NCBI GenBank assembly: GCA_045539425.1
Contig: JAZQFH010000014.1
Coordinates: 1 to 12,836 of the forward strand
Reading direction: 5' to 3'
DNA: 12,836 nt
From: RUG14871 sp045539425
Lineage (GTDB): Bacteria; Bacillota_I; Bacilli_A; Erysipelotrichales; Erysipelotrichaceae
The position numbers were made by a program, and so were the translations under genes. A model generated the notes under the pieces. It was given only the letters and a program-made list of their open reading frames with translations. It searched no databases and was not told the origin of the DNA. This document shows, in pieces, positions 1-6,031 of this stretch (positions within the stretch are counted from its first letter, which is position 1; each line of letters starts with the position of its first letter).

Positions 1-1
1 T

Positions 2-78
2 GGTCCTGTAGTGTAGCGGTTTATCACGCCTCCCTGTCACGGAGGAGATCGCGAGTTCGATTCTCGTCAGGACCGCCA
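2..78 (+). tRNA. tRNA-Asp (anticodon GTC)
   Basis: The acceptor strand GGTCCTG at 2-8 pairs with CAGGACC at 68-74. It is followed by discriminator G75 and an encoded CCA at 76-78. The anticodon stem CCTCC/GGAGG encloses the anticodon GTC at 36-38, which reads Asp codons. The T arm contains the canonical GTTCGATTC. No promoter is visible because the window starts one base upstream, so this is probably the distal part of a tRNA cluster. Confidence 0.97.
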
Positions 79-81
79 TTC

Positions 82-155
82 GCAGGTGTAGTTCAATGGT
101 AGAACGCGACCTTGCCAAGGTCGACACGGGGGTCCGATTCCCCTCACTTGCTCCA
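82..155 (+). tRNA. tRNA-Gly (anticodon GCC)
   Basis: The acceptor strand GCAGGTG at 82-88 pairs with CACTTGC at 145-151, with one G-T wobble. Discriminator T152 and encoded CCA at 153-155 follow. The anticodon GCC at 114-116 sits in a CGACCTT/AAGGTCG arm, and the D loop has the expected AGTTCAATGGTAGA. It lies three bases after the tRNA-Asp CCA, so both are surely processed from one precursor. Confidence 0.97.
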
Positions 156-165
156 CTTGAAAATG

Positions 166-188
166 AAAGTTCCGAAAGGAGCTTTTTT
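166..188 (+). terminator. Rho-independent terminator of the tRNA transcript
   Basis: An eight-pair stem, AAAGTTCC at 166-173 with GGAGCTTT at 178-185 (one G-T pair), closes a GAAA tetraloop. It runs into a T tract ending at 188. It lies 10 bases after the tRNA-Gly CCA and would end the tRNA operon. A second T run at about 201-208 may act as back-up. Confidence 0.8.
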
Positions 189-260
189 CGTGCTTCAGCT
201 CTTTTTTTGTCTATGATATGCTTCAAAAAAGGTGATATCATTTAGTCAGAGGTGATATTG

Positions 261-746
261 ATGAATCATTCCAACAGAAAAGCTTTACTCTGTTTTTTAA
301 TCGGTGCTTTGCTCATGGGGCTTGCCGTTTACAGGATCATGACACCGCCTCGCACAACCGCCGAAATTCCAGGCCTGTCATTTGACATTCCCTACGAGGT
401 GCGCTCTCAGATCTCCGAAAATTCCGTTCTATGCTTCTCGGATCAGTCGACCACCCTTTCCGGAGTATCCGCAAAGAAGATTTCCGTAAACGAGAAATGT
501 GAAGTCATGACGGAGGAAATGTTTCAATCGCTTGCCGAAAAAGATTTCCTTGCTGCTGATAAAAAAGGGACTTTCATGTTTCCCTCTTTCAGTGCAAAAT
601 ACTTTCTCACATCTTCTGAACCTCCTTGCTTTCAGGCATACATCTATAACATGAAAACTGGAGACGTATGGACTCTCACATTTGAAAATCTGGACATGGA
701 GGTTGTATCTTCGGTACTCTCAAGCATCAAATTCACGCGGAAATAA
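261..746 (+). CDS. hypothetical membrane-anchored protein (161 aa)
   Basis: I do not recognise this family. An N-terminal hydrophobic segment (about residues 8-24) after a short basic start (K7) looks like a signal anchor. There is no lipobox cysteine, so an uncleaved anchor with the remaining ~135 residues outside the membrane is the simplest reading. That part is polar, has scattered cysteines and no catalytic motif I can name. The ATG at 261 is chosen over an in-frame GTG at 252 because the GTG lies inside the Shine-Dalgarno sequence AGAGGTG (248-254), about six bases before the ATG. The gene stands alone between the tRNA terminator and a bidirectional terminator, so it is probably monocistronic. 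I could not assign its promoter confidently; TATGAT near 214 is a weak -10 candidate. Confidence 0.75.
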   Translation: MNHSNRKALLCFLIGALLMGLAVYRIMTPPRTTAEIPGLSFDIPYEVRSQISENSVLCFSDQSTTLSGVSAKKISVNEKCEVMTEEMFQSLAEKDFLAADKKGTFMFPSFSAKYFLTSSEPPCFQAYIYNMKTGDVWTLTFENLDMEVVSSVLSSIKFTRK

Positions 747-773
747 GTTCTGATCTGAGCCATTCATACATAT

Positions 774-804
774 AAAAACGATACGGTCTCCCGTATCGTT
801 TTTT
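774..804. terminator. bidirectional intrinsic terminator between convergent genes
   Basis: A perfect 13-pair stem (774-786 with 791-803; core ACGATACGG/CCGTATCGT) surrounds a TCTC loop. A runs lie on the left and T runs on the right, so it reads as a terminator in both directions. It serves the 161-aa gene on the plus strand and the 287-aa membrane protein on the minus strand. The stop codon of the minus-strand gene (804-806) directly abuts the stem. Confidence 0.92.
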
Positions 805-1667
805 CAGTTGATTCTTTCGTACCGGTAGGTATCGATCTTGATATCCAGCGCGTATTCCTGTTTGCTGCCGTCCGCCGCTTCAATCACCAGAGTCGTTTTC
901 CCGCCCTTTTTGAATGTGACATCGAGCAGGTAGTCTTCCAGTCCTTCGTCATACACGATGTTCACATCTCCGAAGGAAGGATCCGTAAAGTAAGCCTTGC
1001 TGGTGGAGTCGAACGGATGTTCCTTGGAGTTGCCGAAGACAGAAGTATGATAGTACCGCGGATTTGCAAACCGCATCGCTGTCATCGCGACGACCACCAC
1101 AATACCAATTGCCGCTCCGACTCTCTGAATTCTCTTGTCTTCAAAGAGCCAGATTGGAAGACCGATGATCATCACCGCACAGTAGAGCACCGTCAGAAGG
1201 TATCTCGGCCGGTAGAACATAAAGTCCCCCAGATACAGGAAGTAGGACTGCGCTAACAGGAAGATCATCGGTGAGAGGATCACGTATCCCCACCATTTTC
1301 CCTGTTTCATGTAGTAACCGATATAGCCCATCGGAAGCGTGAACAGCGTCCATAAGAACCAGTAGCGGTAATAAACAAAGATGCCCCAGCCGTAATCGTT
1401 GAACGGAACCTGGATCAGATAGACCAGCGGCTGTGAGATCAGAAAGAAGACAAAGCACTTTAAAGCCGAGTCCAGATTGGACTTGCTGTTCATGATAATG
1501 ATGATACCGATTAAGATCCAGTATTCAAACGATACCGTAATCGTATTAAACGATGTAAATTCCAGAGGCTTGATCAAAGCCATCAGTGCCGTATAGACGC
1601 CTGCGATAATTGCCCACAGGATGATTTTCGTCCATGTCAGCTCTATTCCGCCAAACAGTTTTTTCAT
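804..1667 (-). CDS. hypothetical polytopic membrane protein (287 aa)
   Basis: The family is not recognised. Roughly seven hydrophobic segments can be drawn, at about residues 13-33, 48-60, 70-87, 95-115, 125-147, 156-175 and 184-199. A polar, beta-rich C-terminal tail of ~85 residues (205-287) includes alternating strands such as KTTLVIEA and EYALDIKI. The tail probably sits on one face of the membrane as a small domain. No transporter or enzyme signature is visible. The start is supported by a strong AGGGGGAGG site five bases before the ATG. It lies 81 bases downstream of the radical SAM gene but is separated from it by a terminator hairpin, so it may be expressed by read-through or from a weak promoter I cannot assign. 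Confidence 0.75.
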   Translation of the reverse strand: MKKLFGGIELTWTKIILWAIIAGVYTALMALIKPLEFTSFNTITVSFEYWILIGIIIIMNSKSNLDSALKCFVFFLISQPLVYLIQVPFNDYGWGIFVYYRYWFLWTLFTLPMGYIGYYMKQGKWWGYVILSPMIFLLAQSYFLYLGDFMFYRPRYLLTVLYCAVMIIGLPIWLFEDKRIQRVGAAIGIVVVVAMTAMRFANPRYYHTSVFGNSKEHPFDSTSKAYFTDPSFGDVNIVYDEGLEDYLLDVTFKKGGKTTLVIEAADGSKQEYALDIKIDTYRYERIN

Positions 1668-1695
1668 ATTGCCTCCCCCTAATGTTCATTTATCG

Positions 1696-1714
1696 AAAAG
1701 GGAGATGTTCTCCC
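1696..1714 (-). terminator. intrinsic terminator after the radical SAM gene
   Basis: On the minus strand GGGAGA pairs with TCTCCC around a three-base ACA loop, followed by TTTT (plus-strand 1696-1699). The stem can be extended outward with weak pairs. The short T tract suggests partial termination, allowing some read-through into the downstream membrane protein gene. Confidence 0.6.
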
Positions 1715-1748
1715 CTCTGTTTATCATATCATATTTGAGTAAAATACT

Positions 1749-2894
1749 TCACTTTTCACTTTCTCTGATTTTTCGCATCTGCTCCATGATTTTCTTCTGC
1801 GTTGCCTGCTGTTTTTCCAGCGTGACAAACGCCTTCAAATACGGATTTGCCGAAGAAAGGAACTGTTTCATTCCCGCGCAGAGATAGTATCTCCTATCAC
1901 TCAGTATCCTGTCTTTTAAGCAGCCGCCGTTACAGAAGGAAACAAAGTCACACAAAACGCATTCCTTTGGCAGGCCTTCCTGTTTTCTTAGGCCGAATTC
2001 TTCCTGCAGCGGGCTTGAAATCATCTCTGAAAGAGAAGTATGCACATTTCCGAGATAATTCTCTTTTCTGACAAAATGGTCGCAGCTGTAAACACTTCCG
2101 TCCGCTTCCACCGCCAGCACGTTGCCGCACCTCTTCTGCAGGGTGCATAAGCTCACCGGGTAGCCGCATGCGTGCTGCAACAGCTCCACAAAAAGCTGCA
2201 CGTTCACTTTCCCGAGATCCTCCGTGATCCACCTCTTGAAGATCTCCGTCAGAAACTCCCCATACTCTTCCGCTGAAACGGAGTCCGCGCTTACTTCTCC
2301 GTTTCCGATGTGATTTACGACCGGGATGAACTGGATCCATCCGGTATTGAGATCTCTCAGCGTCCTATAGACCTCCAAAGGACGCGTGACGCTCTCACTG
2401 TTCACCGTGCATAAAAGGTCCGGTCTGATTCCGTATTGTTCCAGCATGCGGATATTCTTCACGATGGTATTATACGTCGGGTTCCCTTTGGCATCCCTCC
2501 GGTTTTTATCGTGGATCAGCTTGGTCCCATCCAGCGATACGCCAACATCAAAGCGGTTTTCTTTTAAAAAGCGGCACCACTCCTCATTTAAGGCGTAGCC
2601 GTTTGTCTGCAGGTTGTTCCAGCACTGCTGTCCCTCGCTGAGAAACTCTTTCTGATAGGAGACGGCTTTCTGAAAGAACGGGATTCCGGCCAGCGTCGGC
2701 TCTCCGCCATGCCACACAAAAGACACCGCTTTCCCTTCTCGGGAAGCGATGTAGTTTTGAATGAGCTCCCGCAGCGTTTCCTCTTTCATGACGGAGCGCG
2801 CGGAGACTTCATTTTCCAGATAGTAACAGTAGGAGCAGCGCATGTTGCAGAGTGCTCCCACCGGTTTTACCATTAACGCAAAATCGCGTGTCAT
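1749..2894 (-). CDS. radical SAM/SPASM protein, anaerobic sulfatase-maturating enzyme (anSME) type
   Basis: Enzymes of this family use S-adenosylmethionine radical chemistry to oxidise a Cys or Ser in sulfatases to formylglycine, in the cytosol and without oxygen. The radical SAM cluster motif is C16-x3-C20-x2-C23, with GGEPT at 63-67. The C-terminal SPASM region has eight cysteines (250, 256, 271, 312, 315, 321, 325, 339). From memory, their spacing matches the characterised Clostridium perfringens enzyme except for a shorter last gap. D272, directly after C271, corresponds to its proposed catalytic Asp. One difference is Leu in place of the usual Pro in the CNGGCPKDR-like block (C321-R329). 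At 381 aa the length is normal. The ATG starts one base after the upstream hydrolase stop and has only a weak own ribosome site, so translation is probably coupled. No sulfatase lies in the window, so the substrate is unknown; another SPASM peptide-modifying role is possible. Confidence 0.88.
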   Translation of the reverse strand: MTRDFALMVKPVGALCNMRCSYCYYLENEVSARSVMKEETLRELIQNYIASREGKAVSFVWHGGEPTLAGIPFFQKAVSYQKEFLSEGQQCWNNLQTNGYALNEEWCRFLKENRFDVGVSLDGTKLIHDKNRRDAKGNPTYNTIVKNIRMLEQYGIRPDLLCTVNSESVTRPLEVYRTLRDLNTGWIQFIPVVNHIGNGEVSADSVSAEEYGEFLTEIFKRWITEDLGKVNVQLFVELLQHACGYPVSLCTLQKRCGNVLAVEADGSVYSCDHFVRKENYLGNVHTSLSEMISSPLQEEFGLRKQEGLPKECVLCDFVSFCNGGCLKDRILSDRRYYLCAGMKQFLSSANPYLKAFVTLEKQQATQKKIMEQMRKIRESEK

Positions 2895-2895
2895 A

Positions 2896-3660
2896 CTACT
2901 TTAAATGCCTGTCAAAGAATTCCAGTACTTTGTTGAATGAATCCATGGCCGCTTCGATGCGGTACATCGGTTTGTCATAATACCAGATGCCGTGTCCCGC
3001 TCCGTCATAGCGGTAGAACACGTAATCCTTCTCATATTTCTTCAGAAGTTCTTCCAGCTGGTTCACTTCCTCCCGCGACGGGCTTCTGTCATCGTTTCCG
3101 AAGATACCGATCAGAGGGCAGCTCAGCTGTTCTGCAAAGTCGCTTGGAGACTGCGGGCGGGCCGGGCTCAGACTTTCTTTTTTCATGACGACGCCTCCAC
3201 CCCAGAGGTCCGCAGCGGCATCGACGCCGCTCAGTGTACAGGCAGCCAGGAACGTATGCCTGCCGCCGGAGCACATGCCGATGACACCGACTTTCTGGTT
3301 GGAATTGGAAGACTCACGCAAGAAGTTGATGGATGCCTGCGTATCTTTCATGACGCTCTCATCGCTCACCATTCCGGCATCCATGGCTCTTTTCGCCACT
3401 TCTCCCGGGGTTCCGTCCCCGTAGCGCGTATAAATATCCGGACAAAGGACCGCGTAGCCGTGTTCCGTAAATCTCCGGCACGCCTCCCGGCAGTATTCAT
3501 CCCAACCCGGCATATGCGGTATTAAAACCAGGCTCGCCACCGGTGTCTCTGAGATCGGACGGGAATAATATGCCCGGATCTCTTCCCCGTTAGCGGTTTC
3601 CATCGTGATCGTTTCCGCGATCATGCCGGAATAGTCTTTGACATTAAATCCGTTCCACAT
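2896..3660 (-). CDS. dienelactone hydrolase family alpha/beta hydrolase
   Basis: This is a cytosolic alpha/beta hydrolase of 254 aa. The nucleophile elbow GMCSGG carries Cys130, and a GNDDRSP block gives the likely acid Asp191. GAGHG gives the catalytic His223. The Cys-Asp-His triad, rather than Ser, is the hallmark of the dienelactone hydrolase family, which hydrolyses lactone or ester bonds. HMPGWDE near residues 49-55 fits the usual oxyanion and lid region. The real substrate cannot be read from sequence, and many gut homologues have no known dienelactone pathway. An AGAGGA site stands eight bases before the ATG. The gene is first in a two-gene unit with the radical SAM enzyme and is divergent from the PnuC gene. 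Confidence 0.88.
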   Translation of the reverse strand: MWNGFNVKDYSGMIAETITMETANGEEIRAYYSRPISETPVASLVLIPHMPGWDEYCREACRRFTEHGYAVLCPDIYTRYGDGTPGEVAKRAMDAGMVSDESVMKDTQASINFLRESSNSNQKVGVIGMCSGGRHTFLAACTLSGVDAAADLWGGGVVMKKESLSPARPQSPSDFAEQLSCPLIGIFGNDDRSPSREEVNQLEELLKKYEKDYVFYRYDGAGHGIWYYDKPMYRIEAAMDSFNKVLEFFDRHLK

Positions 3661-3688
3661 AGATGATTCCTCTTTTCTGTCTACTCTT

Positions 3689-3694
3689 ATTATA
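3689..3694 (-). promoter_or_regulatory. probable -10 element for the hydrolase/radical SAM operon
   Basis: A perfect TATAAT on the minus strand sits about 29 bases upstream of the hydrolase ATG, giving a short leader that contains its AGAGGA site. No convincing -35 exists at 16-18 bases; TTGCAT lies 23 bases away, which is too far. The promoter may therefore need an activator or be weak. Confidence 0.5.
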
Positions 3695-3750
3695 ATATTT
3701 TTCCTCCCTCTTTACGAATGCAACTCTCTTTCTTCCAAGGCATAACATGG

Positions 3751-3756
3751 TATAAT
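3751..3756 (+). promoter_or_regulatory. probable extended -10 promoter of the PnuC gene
   Basis: TATAAT at 3751-3756 is preceded by TGG, giving the extended -10 form TGnTATAAT, which can act without a good -35. None is visible at the usual distance. It lies 29 bases before the ATG, divergent from the hydrolase promoter, with about 56 bases between the two -10 elements. Confidence 0.6.
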
Positions 3757-3785
3757 GGAATACGTTGCGGGAAAGGAGAACAAAG

Positions 3786-4472
3786 ATGAAAAAGATATTT
3801 GAAGGATGGACCCCGTTTGAAACCGTACTGTTCCTCACAGGACAGATCGTCACCTTGGTCATTGGCATCCTGAACCGTTCCAACCCGTTTGCCCTGATTG
3901 CCGGGGCGTTCAATATCTGCAACGCCATTCTTTCCGCCAAGGGAAGAGTTGCCAACTACTACTTCGGAATTATCGGTAATCTGATCTATTCCATCATTTC
4001 CTTTCAGAACCGCTATTACAGCGAAGTGATCACCAACTTCCTCATCGTCATGCCGATCTCCTTCTACGGCCTGTATAACTGGATCAAACGCCGCAGGGAA
4101 GGAAAGGAAGAGGAAGTGAGGATCGCCACGCTTTCCACAAAAGAAATCCTGATCCCGATTCTTTCGCAGCTTATCATGGCTGTCCCGTACTACTTCATGC
4201 TGAAATACTTCCATACGGATATGCTTATCATTTCCACCTTCAGCATGATTGCCACCATTCTGGCTTTCTACTTCATGGCGAAAGCTTCGGAGATCTTCTA
4301 CATCTTTTTTATTCTGAGCGCCGTGCCGAAGATTGCCTTCTGGATCGTACCGATATTCAACGGGGACACCAGAAACATTCCGCTGCTTATCAGCAATATC
4401 GTCTATCTGGTCAATGACATCTACGGCTTTTACAACTGGCTGAAGATGAAAAAAGAGCAGAAGGAAAAGTAA
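3786..4472 (+). CDS. pnuC: PnuC-family vitamin transporter (nicotinamide riboside-type)
   Basis: PnuC proteins are inner-membrane facilitators for nicotinamide riboside; import is driven by phosphorylation in the cytosol and feeds NAD synthesis. This 228-aa protein has about seven hydrophobic helices and the family's paired aromatic signatures. One is YGLYNW at the end of the first half. The other is NDIYGFYNW just before the basic C-terminal tail (KMKKEQKEK). The ATG at 3786 is chosen over an in-frame TTG at 3765 because AAAGGAG sits seven bases before it and the TTG has none. Paralogues carry thiamine or riboflavin instead, usually under a TPP or FMN riboswitch. The ~30-base leader here is too short for one, so the substrate rests on family resemblance alone. 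No NAD-synthesis gene is adjacent. Confidence 0.88.
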   Translation: MKKIFEGWTPFETVLFLTGQIVTLVIGILNRSNPFALIAGAFNICNAILSAKGRVANYYFGIIGNLIYSIISFQNRYYSEVITNFLIVMPISFYGLYNWIKRRREGKEEEVRIATLSTKEILIPILSQLIMAVPYYFMLKYFHTDMLIISTFSMIATILAFYFMAKASEIFYIFFILSAVPKIAFWIVPIFNGDTRNIPLLISNIVYLVNDIYGFYNWLKMKKEQKEK

Positions 4473-4475
4473 AAC

Positions 4476-4501
4476 AAAAACCGACGCAGGTCGGTTTTTT
4501 T
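4476..4501. terminator. bidirectional intrinsic terminator between pnuC and lrgB
   Basis: AAAAACCGAC at 4476-4485 pairs with GTCGGTTTTT at 4490-4499 around a GCAG loop. A and T tracts on the flanks allow termination in both directions. It begins three bases after the pnuC stop, and the lrgB stop codon (4500-4502) lies partly in its T tract. Confidence 0.92.
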
Positions 4502-5192
4502 AGTACAGCATTAGAAACAGATTTGCCAGCACTACGGTTAAGATACCGGAGAGCACGATGGAAAGCGAGGACATGGCGCCTTCCACTTCTCCCATCTCCA
4601 TGGCTTTGGCCGTCCCGATGGCATGCGATGCCGAACCGATGGCAATTCCCTTCGCCACGCGGTTTCTGATACCGAAGAGCTTCACGGCCGCTTCCGCCAC
4701 GATATTGCCGAACACGCCGGTGATGACGATCGCCGCCACCGTAATCGCCACATAACCGCCCATTTCTTCCGAAAGGCTCATGCCGATGGCGGTTGTAATG
4801 GACTTCGGATAGAAGGTCACAAATTCCGCCTGCGTGAATCCGAACAGTTTGGATAAAAGAAGGATCGATCCGCCCGAAGTCAGAACACCGGACGTGATTC
4901 CCACTAAGATGGCTTTCCAGTTTTTCTTCAGCTGATCTATCTGCTCATAAAGCGGAATGGCCAGTGCCACCGTAGCCGGAGTCAGGAAATAACTGATGTA
5001 TTTCGCGCCCTGATAGTAGGTTTCATAATCGATGCGGAATATTAGGAGCACCGCAATGCTTAATAAAATGGCAATCAGAAGCGGATTCAGAACAGCCCAT
5101 TTCAGCTTCCGTTTCAGCCACATGCCGATAAAGTAGGTCCAGAGCGAGAGACAGATTCCGAAGAACTGGGAATTCTTTAAGATCTCATTCAT
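4500..5192 (-). CDS. lrgB: LrgB/CidB-family (antiholin-like) membrane protein
   Basis: This 230-aa protein is very hydrophobic, with about seven membrane segments. The conserved family core is recognisable: a PKSITTAIG block around residues 129-137 and GSASHAIGTAKAMEMGE near 186-202. In Staphylococcus LrgAB modulates murein hydrolase activity and cell lysis. Related plastid and bacterial proteins export glycolate or pyruvate-like acids, so a carboxylate transport role is equally possible. It starts one base after the LrgA stop, with GGGGAGAAG inside the end of lrgA as its ribosome site, so the two are translationally coupled. No LytSR-type regulator is present in the window. Confidence 0.93.
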   Translation of the reverse strand: MNEILKNSQFFGICLSLWTYFIGMWLKRKLKWAVLNPLLIAILLSIAVLLIFRIDYETYYQGAKYISYFLTPATVALAIPLYEQIDQLKKNWKAILVGITSGVLTSGGSILLLSKLFGFTQAEFVTFYPKSITTAIGMSLSEEMGGYVAITVAAIVITGVFGNIVAEAAVKLFGIRNRVAKGIAIGSASHAIGTAKAMEMGEVEGAMSSLSIVLSGILTVVLANLFLMLY

Positions 5193-5193
5193 C

Positions 5194-5544
5194 TTACTTC
5201 TCCCCCTTTCCCGTTACCGCCTGGGTCAGCCTTCCGCTGACGGCCATCACGATCAAAGTAGACAGTAACGTAATCAGAAGATAGGCCAGCCAGTTTGCCG
5301 ATAACATCTCCCACGAATTCATTAAGCCCACCGCAGCCGGAATAAACATCAGCGGCATCACCTCAATGAGAAAATGCGCGGCATTTTTCACCTGTTCCAG
5401 CTTTACCGCCTTACTGATCAGCAAAGCGAGCATGAGGATGATTCCGTAGATATTGGCCGGAATCGGCAGCGGCAGTATTTCGTGCAGCACTTCCCCGAGA
5501 AAGGAGACGGCCGCAATAATCAAAAACTCTTTCAGATACTTCAT
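5194..5544 (-). CDS. lrgA: LrgA/CidA-family (holin-like) membrane protein
   Basis: This 116-aa protein has four hydrophobic helices and the family pattern. The motif PLPIPANIYG lies near residues 25-34 and a PLMFIPAAVGLMN block near 64-76. It is the small holin-like partner of LrgB in the inner membrane, acting in control of lysis or in organic acid export together with LrgB. CidA versus LrgA cannot be decided from sequence. A GAGGTG site (5549-5554) precedes the ATG by four bases. It is the first gene of a two-gene operon whose promoter lies in the preceding hairpin region. Confidence 0.92.
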   Translation of the reverse strand: MKYLKEFLIIAAVSFLGEVLHEILPLPIPANIYGIILMLALLISKAVKLEQVKNAAHFLIEVMPLMFIPAAVGLMNSWEMLSANWLAYLLITLLSTLIVMAVSGRLTQAVTGKGEK

Positions 5545-5562
5545 AAGTCACCTCATACGGCT

Positions 5563-5591
5563 ATGATACACAAAACAGCGGCGATTCTCAA
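5563..5591 (-). promoter_or_regulatory. predicted sigma-A promoter of lrgAB
   Basis: On the minus strand, TTGAGA (5586-5591) and TATCAT (5563-5568) are separated by exactly 17 bases, each one mismatch from consensus. Predicted transcription starts near 5556, leaving a leader of about 12 bases that just includes the GAGGTG site. The -35 lies at the apex of the terminator hairpin of the upstream operon. Confidence 0.65.
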
Positions 5592-5607
5592 CAAATCACC
5601 GCTGTTT
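5573..5607 (-). terminator. terminator hairpin of the gdhA-DUF1893 operon
   Basis: Fourteen positions pair (5573-5586 with 5594-5607; core AAACAGCGG/CCGCTGTTT). The single plus-strand C-A mismatch becomes a G-U pair only in the minus-strand RNA, which argues that the minus transcript is the functional one. The following T run is short (TTTT then G), so termination may be incomplete. It starts 10 bases after the DUF1893 stop codon. Confidence 0.7.
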
Positions 5608-5617
5608 ATATGTTTCT

Positions 5618-6031
5618 TTATTTTGCCTGTGCCGAGAGTTCCCTAACCTTATTGCGCAGAGCCTTTTCCGCTTCTTCCAGATCATCGATATCCTTAACCG
5701 TCATCTCCATCGGGCACATTCCCGTATTGGTACGGTTGACGATGTATTCCACCTTGGAGCCATAGGAGTACGGAATGTTGTATTTCCTGAGGATGGCTTC
5801 CCCGCTCTCGCTTAAGACTTCCGCGTACAGCTCCCTGATTCCCGCTTTCGCCAATAGCATCGCCGAAGCCTTGCCGATGATGCGGTCGGCAACGGAAGCG
5901 CCTTTCAGAATATTGCCTTCATCGATGAAGTTTAATACCGGTTTAATGCCCCGTAATCCGGAGATATAAACCTTACCGTCTTTTTCCACGGCCAAAGTGA
6001 TCTCATTGATCAGATAGTCTTTTGCGCTCAT
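5618..6031 (-). CDS. DUF1893 domain protein (deaminase-like fold)
   Basis: This 137-aa protein resembles DUF1893, whose Thermotoga member TM1506 has a cytidine-deaminase-like fold. The signature GASVADRIIGKASA lies at residues 44-57, with CPME at 106-109. The zinc-deaminase HAE motif and paired PCxxC cysteines are not visible; only one cysteine (106) is present. Ordinary deaminase chemistry is therefore unlikely and the function is unknown. Residues from about 112 on form a charged, probably helical tail. Its ATG overlaps the reductase stop by four bases (ATGA), with GGAGG about eight bases upstream inside the reductase gene. This coupling suggests a linked role, perhaps as a binding or sensing partner. 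It is the last gene of the operon. Confidence 0.82.
   Translation of the reverse strand: MSAKDYLINEITLAVEKDGKVYISGLRGIKPVLNFIDEGNILKGASVADRIIGKASAMLLAKAGIRELYAEVLSESGEAILRKYNIPYSYGSKVEYIVNRTNTGMCPMEMTVKDIDDLEEAEKALRNKVRELSAQAK

Noticed and set aside
252..260. GTG start nine bases upstream for the 161-aa protein
   Set aside because: The GTG is embedded in the AGAGGTG ribosome site of the ATG at 261 and has no site of its own.
2992..3525. 177-aa plus-strand open frame across the dienelactone-hydrolase gene
   Set aside because: The opposite strand encodes an intact catalytic triad. This frame has a composition typical of an antisense shadow.
3695..3785. Riboswitch upstream of pnuC (TPP, FMN or NAD-type)
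   Set aside because: The distance from the predicted -10 to the ATG is about 30 bases, too short for any of these aptamers, and no conserved core is visible.
3690..4214. 174-aa minus-strand open frame across pnuC
   Set aside because: It is antisense to the conserved membrane protein and its charged, low-complexity composition is a strand artefact.
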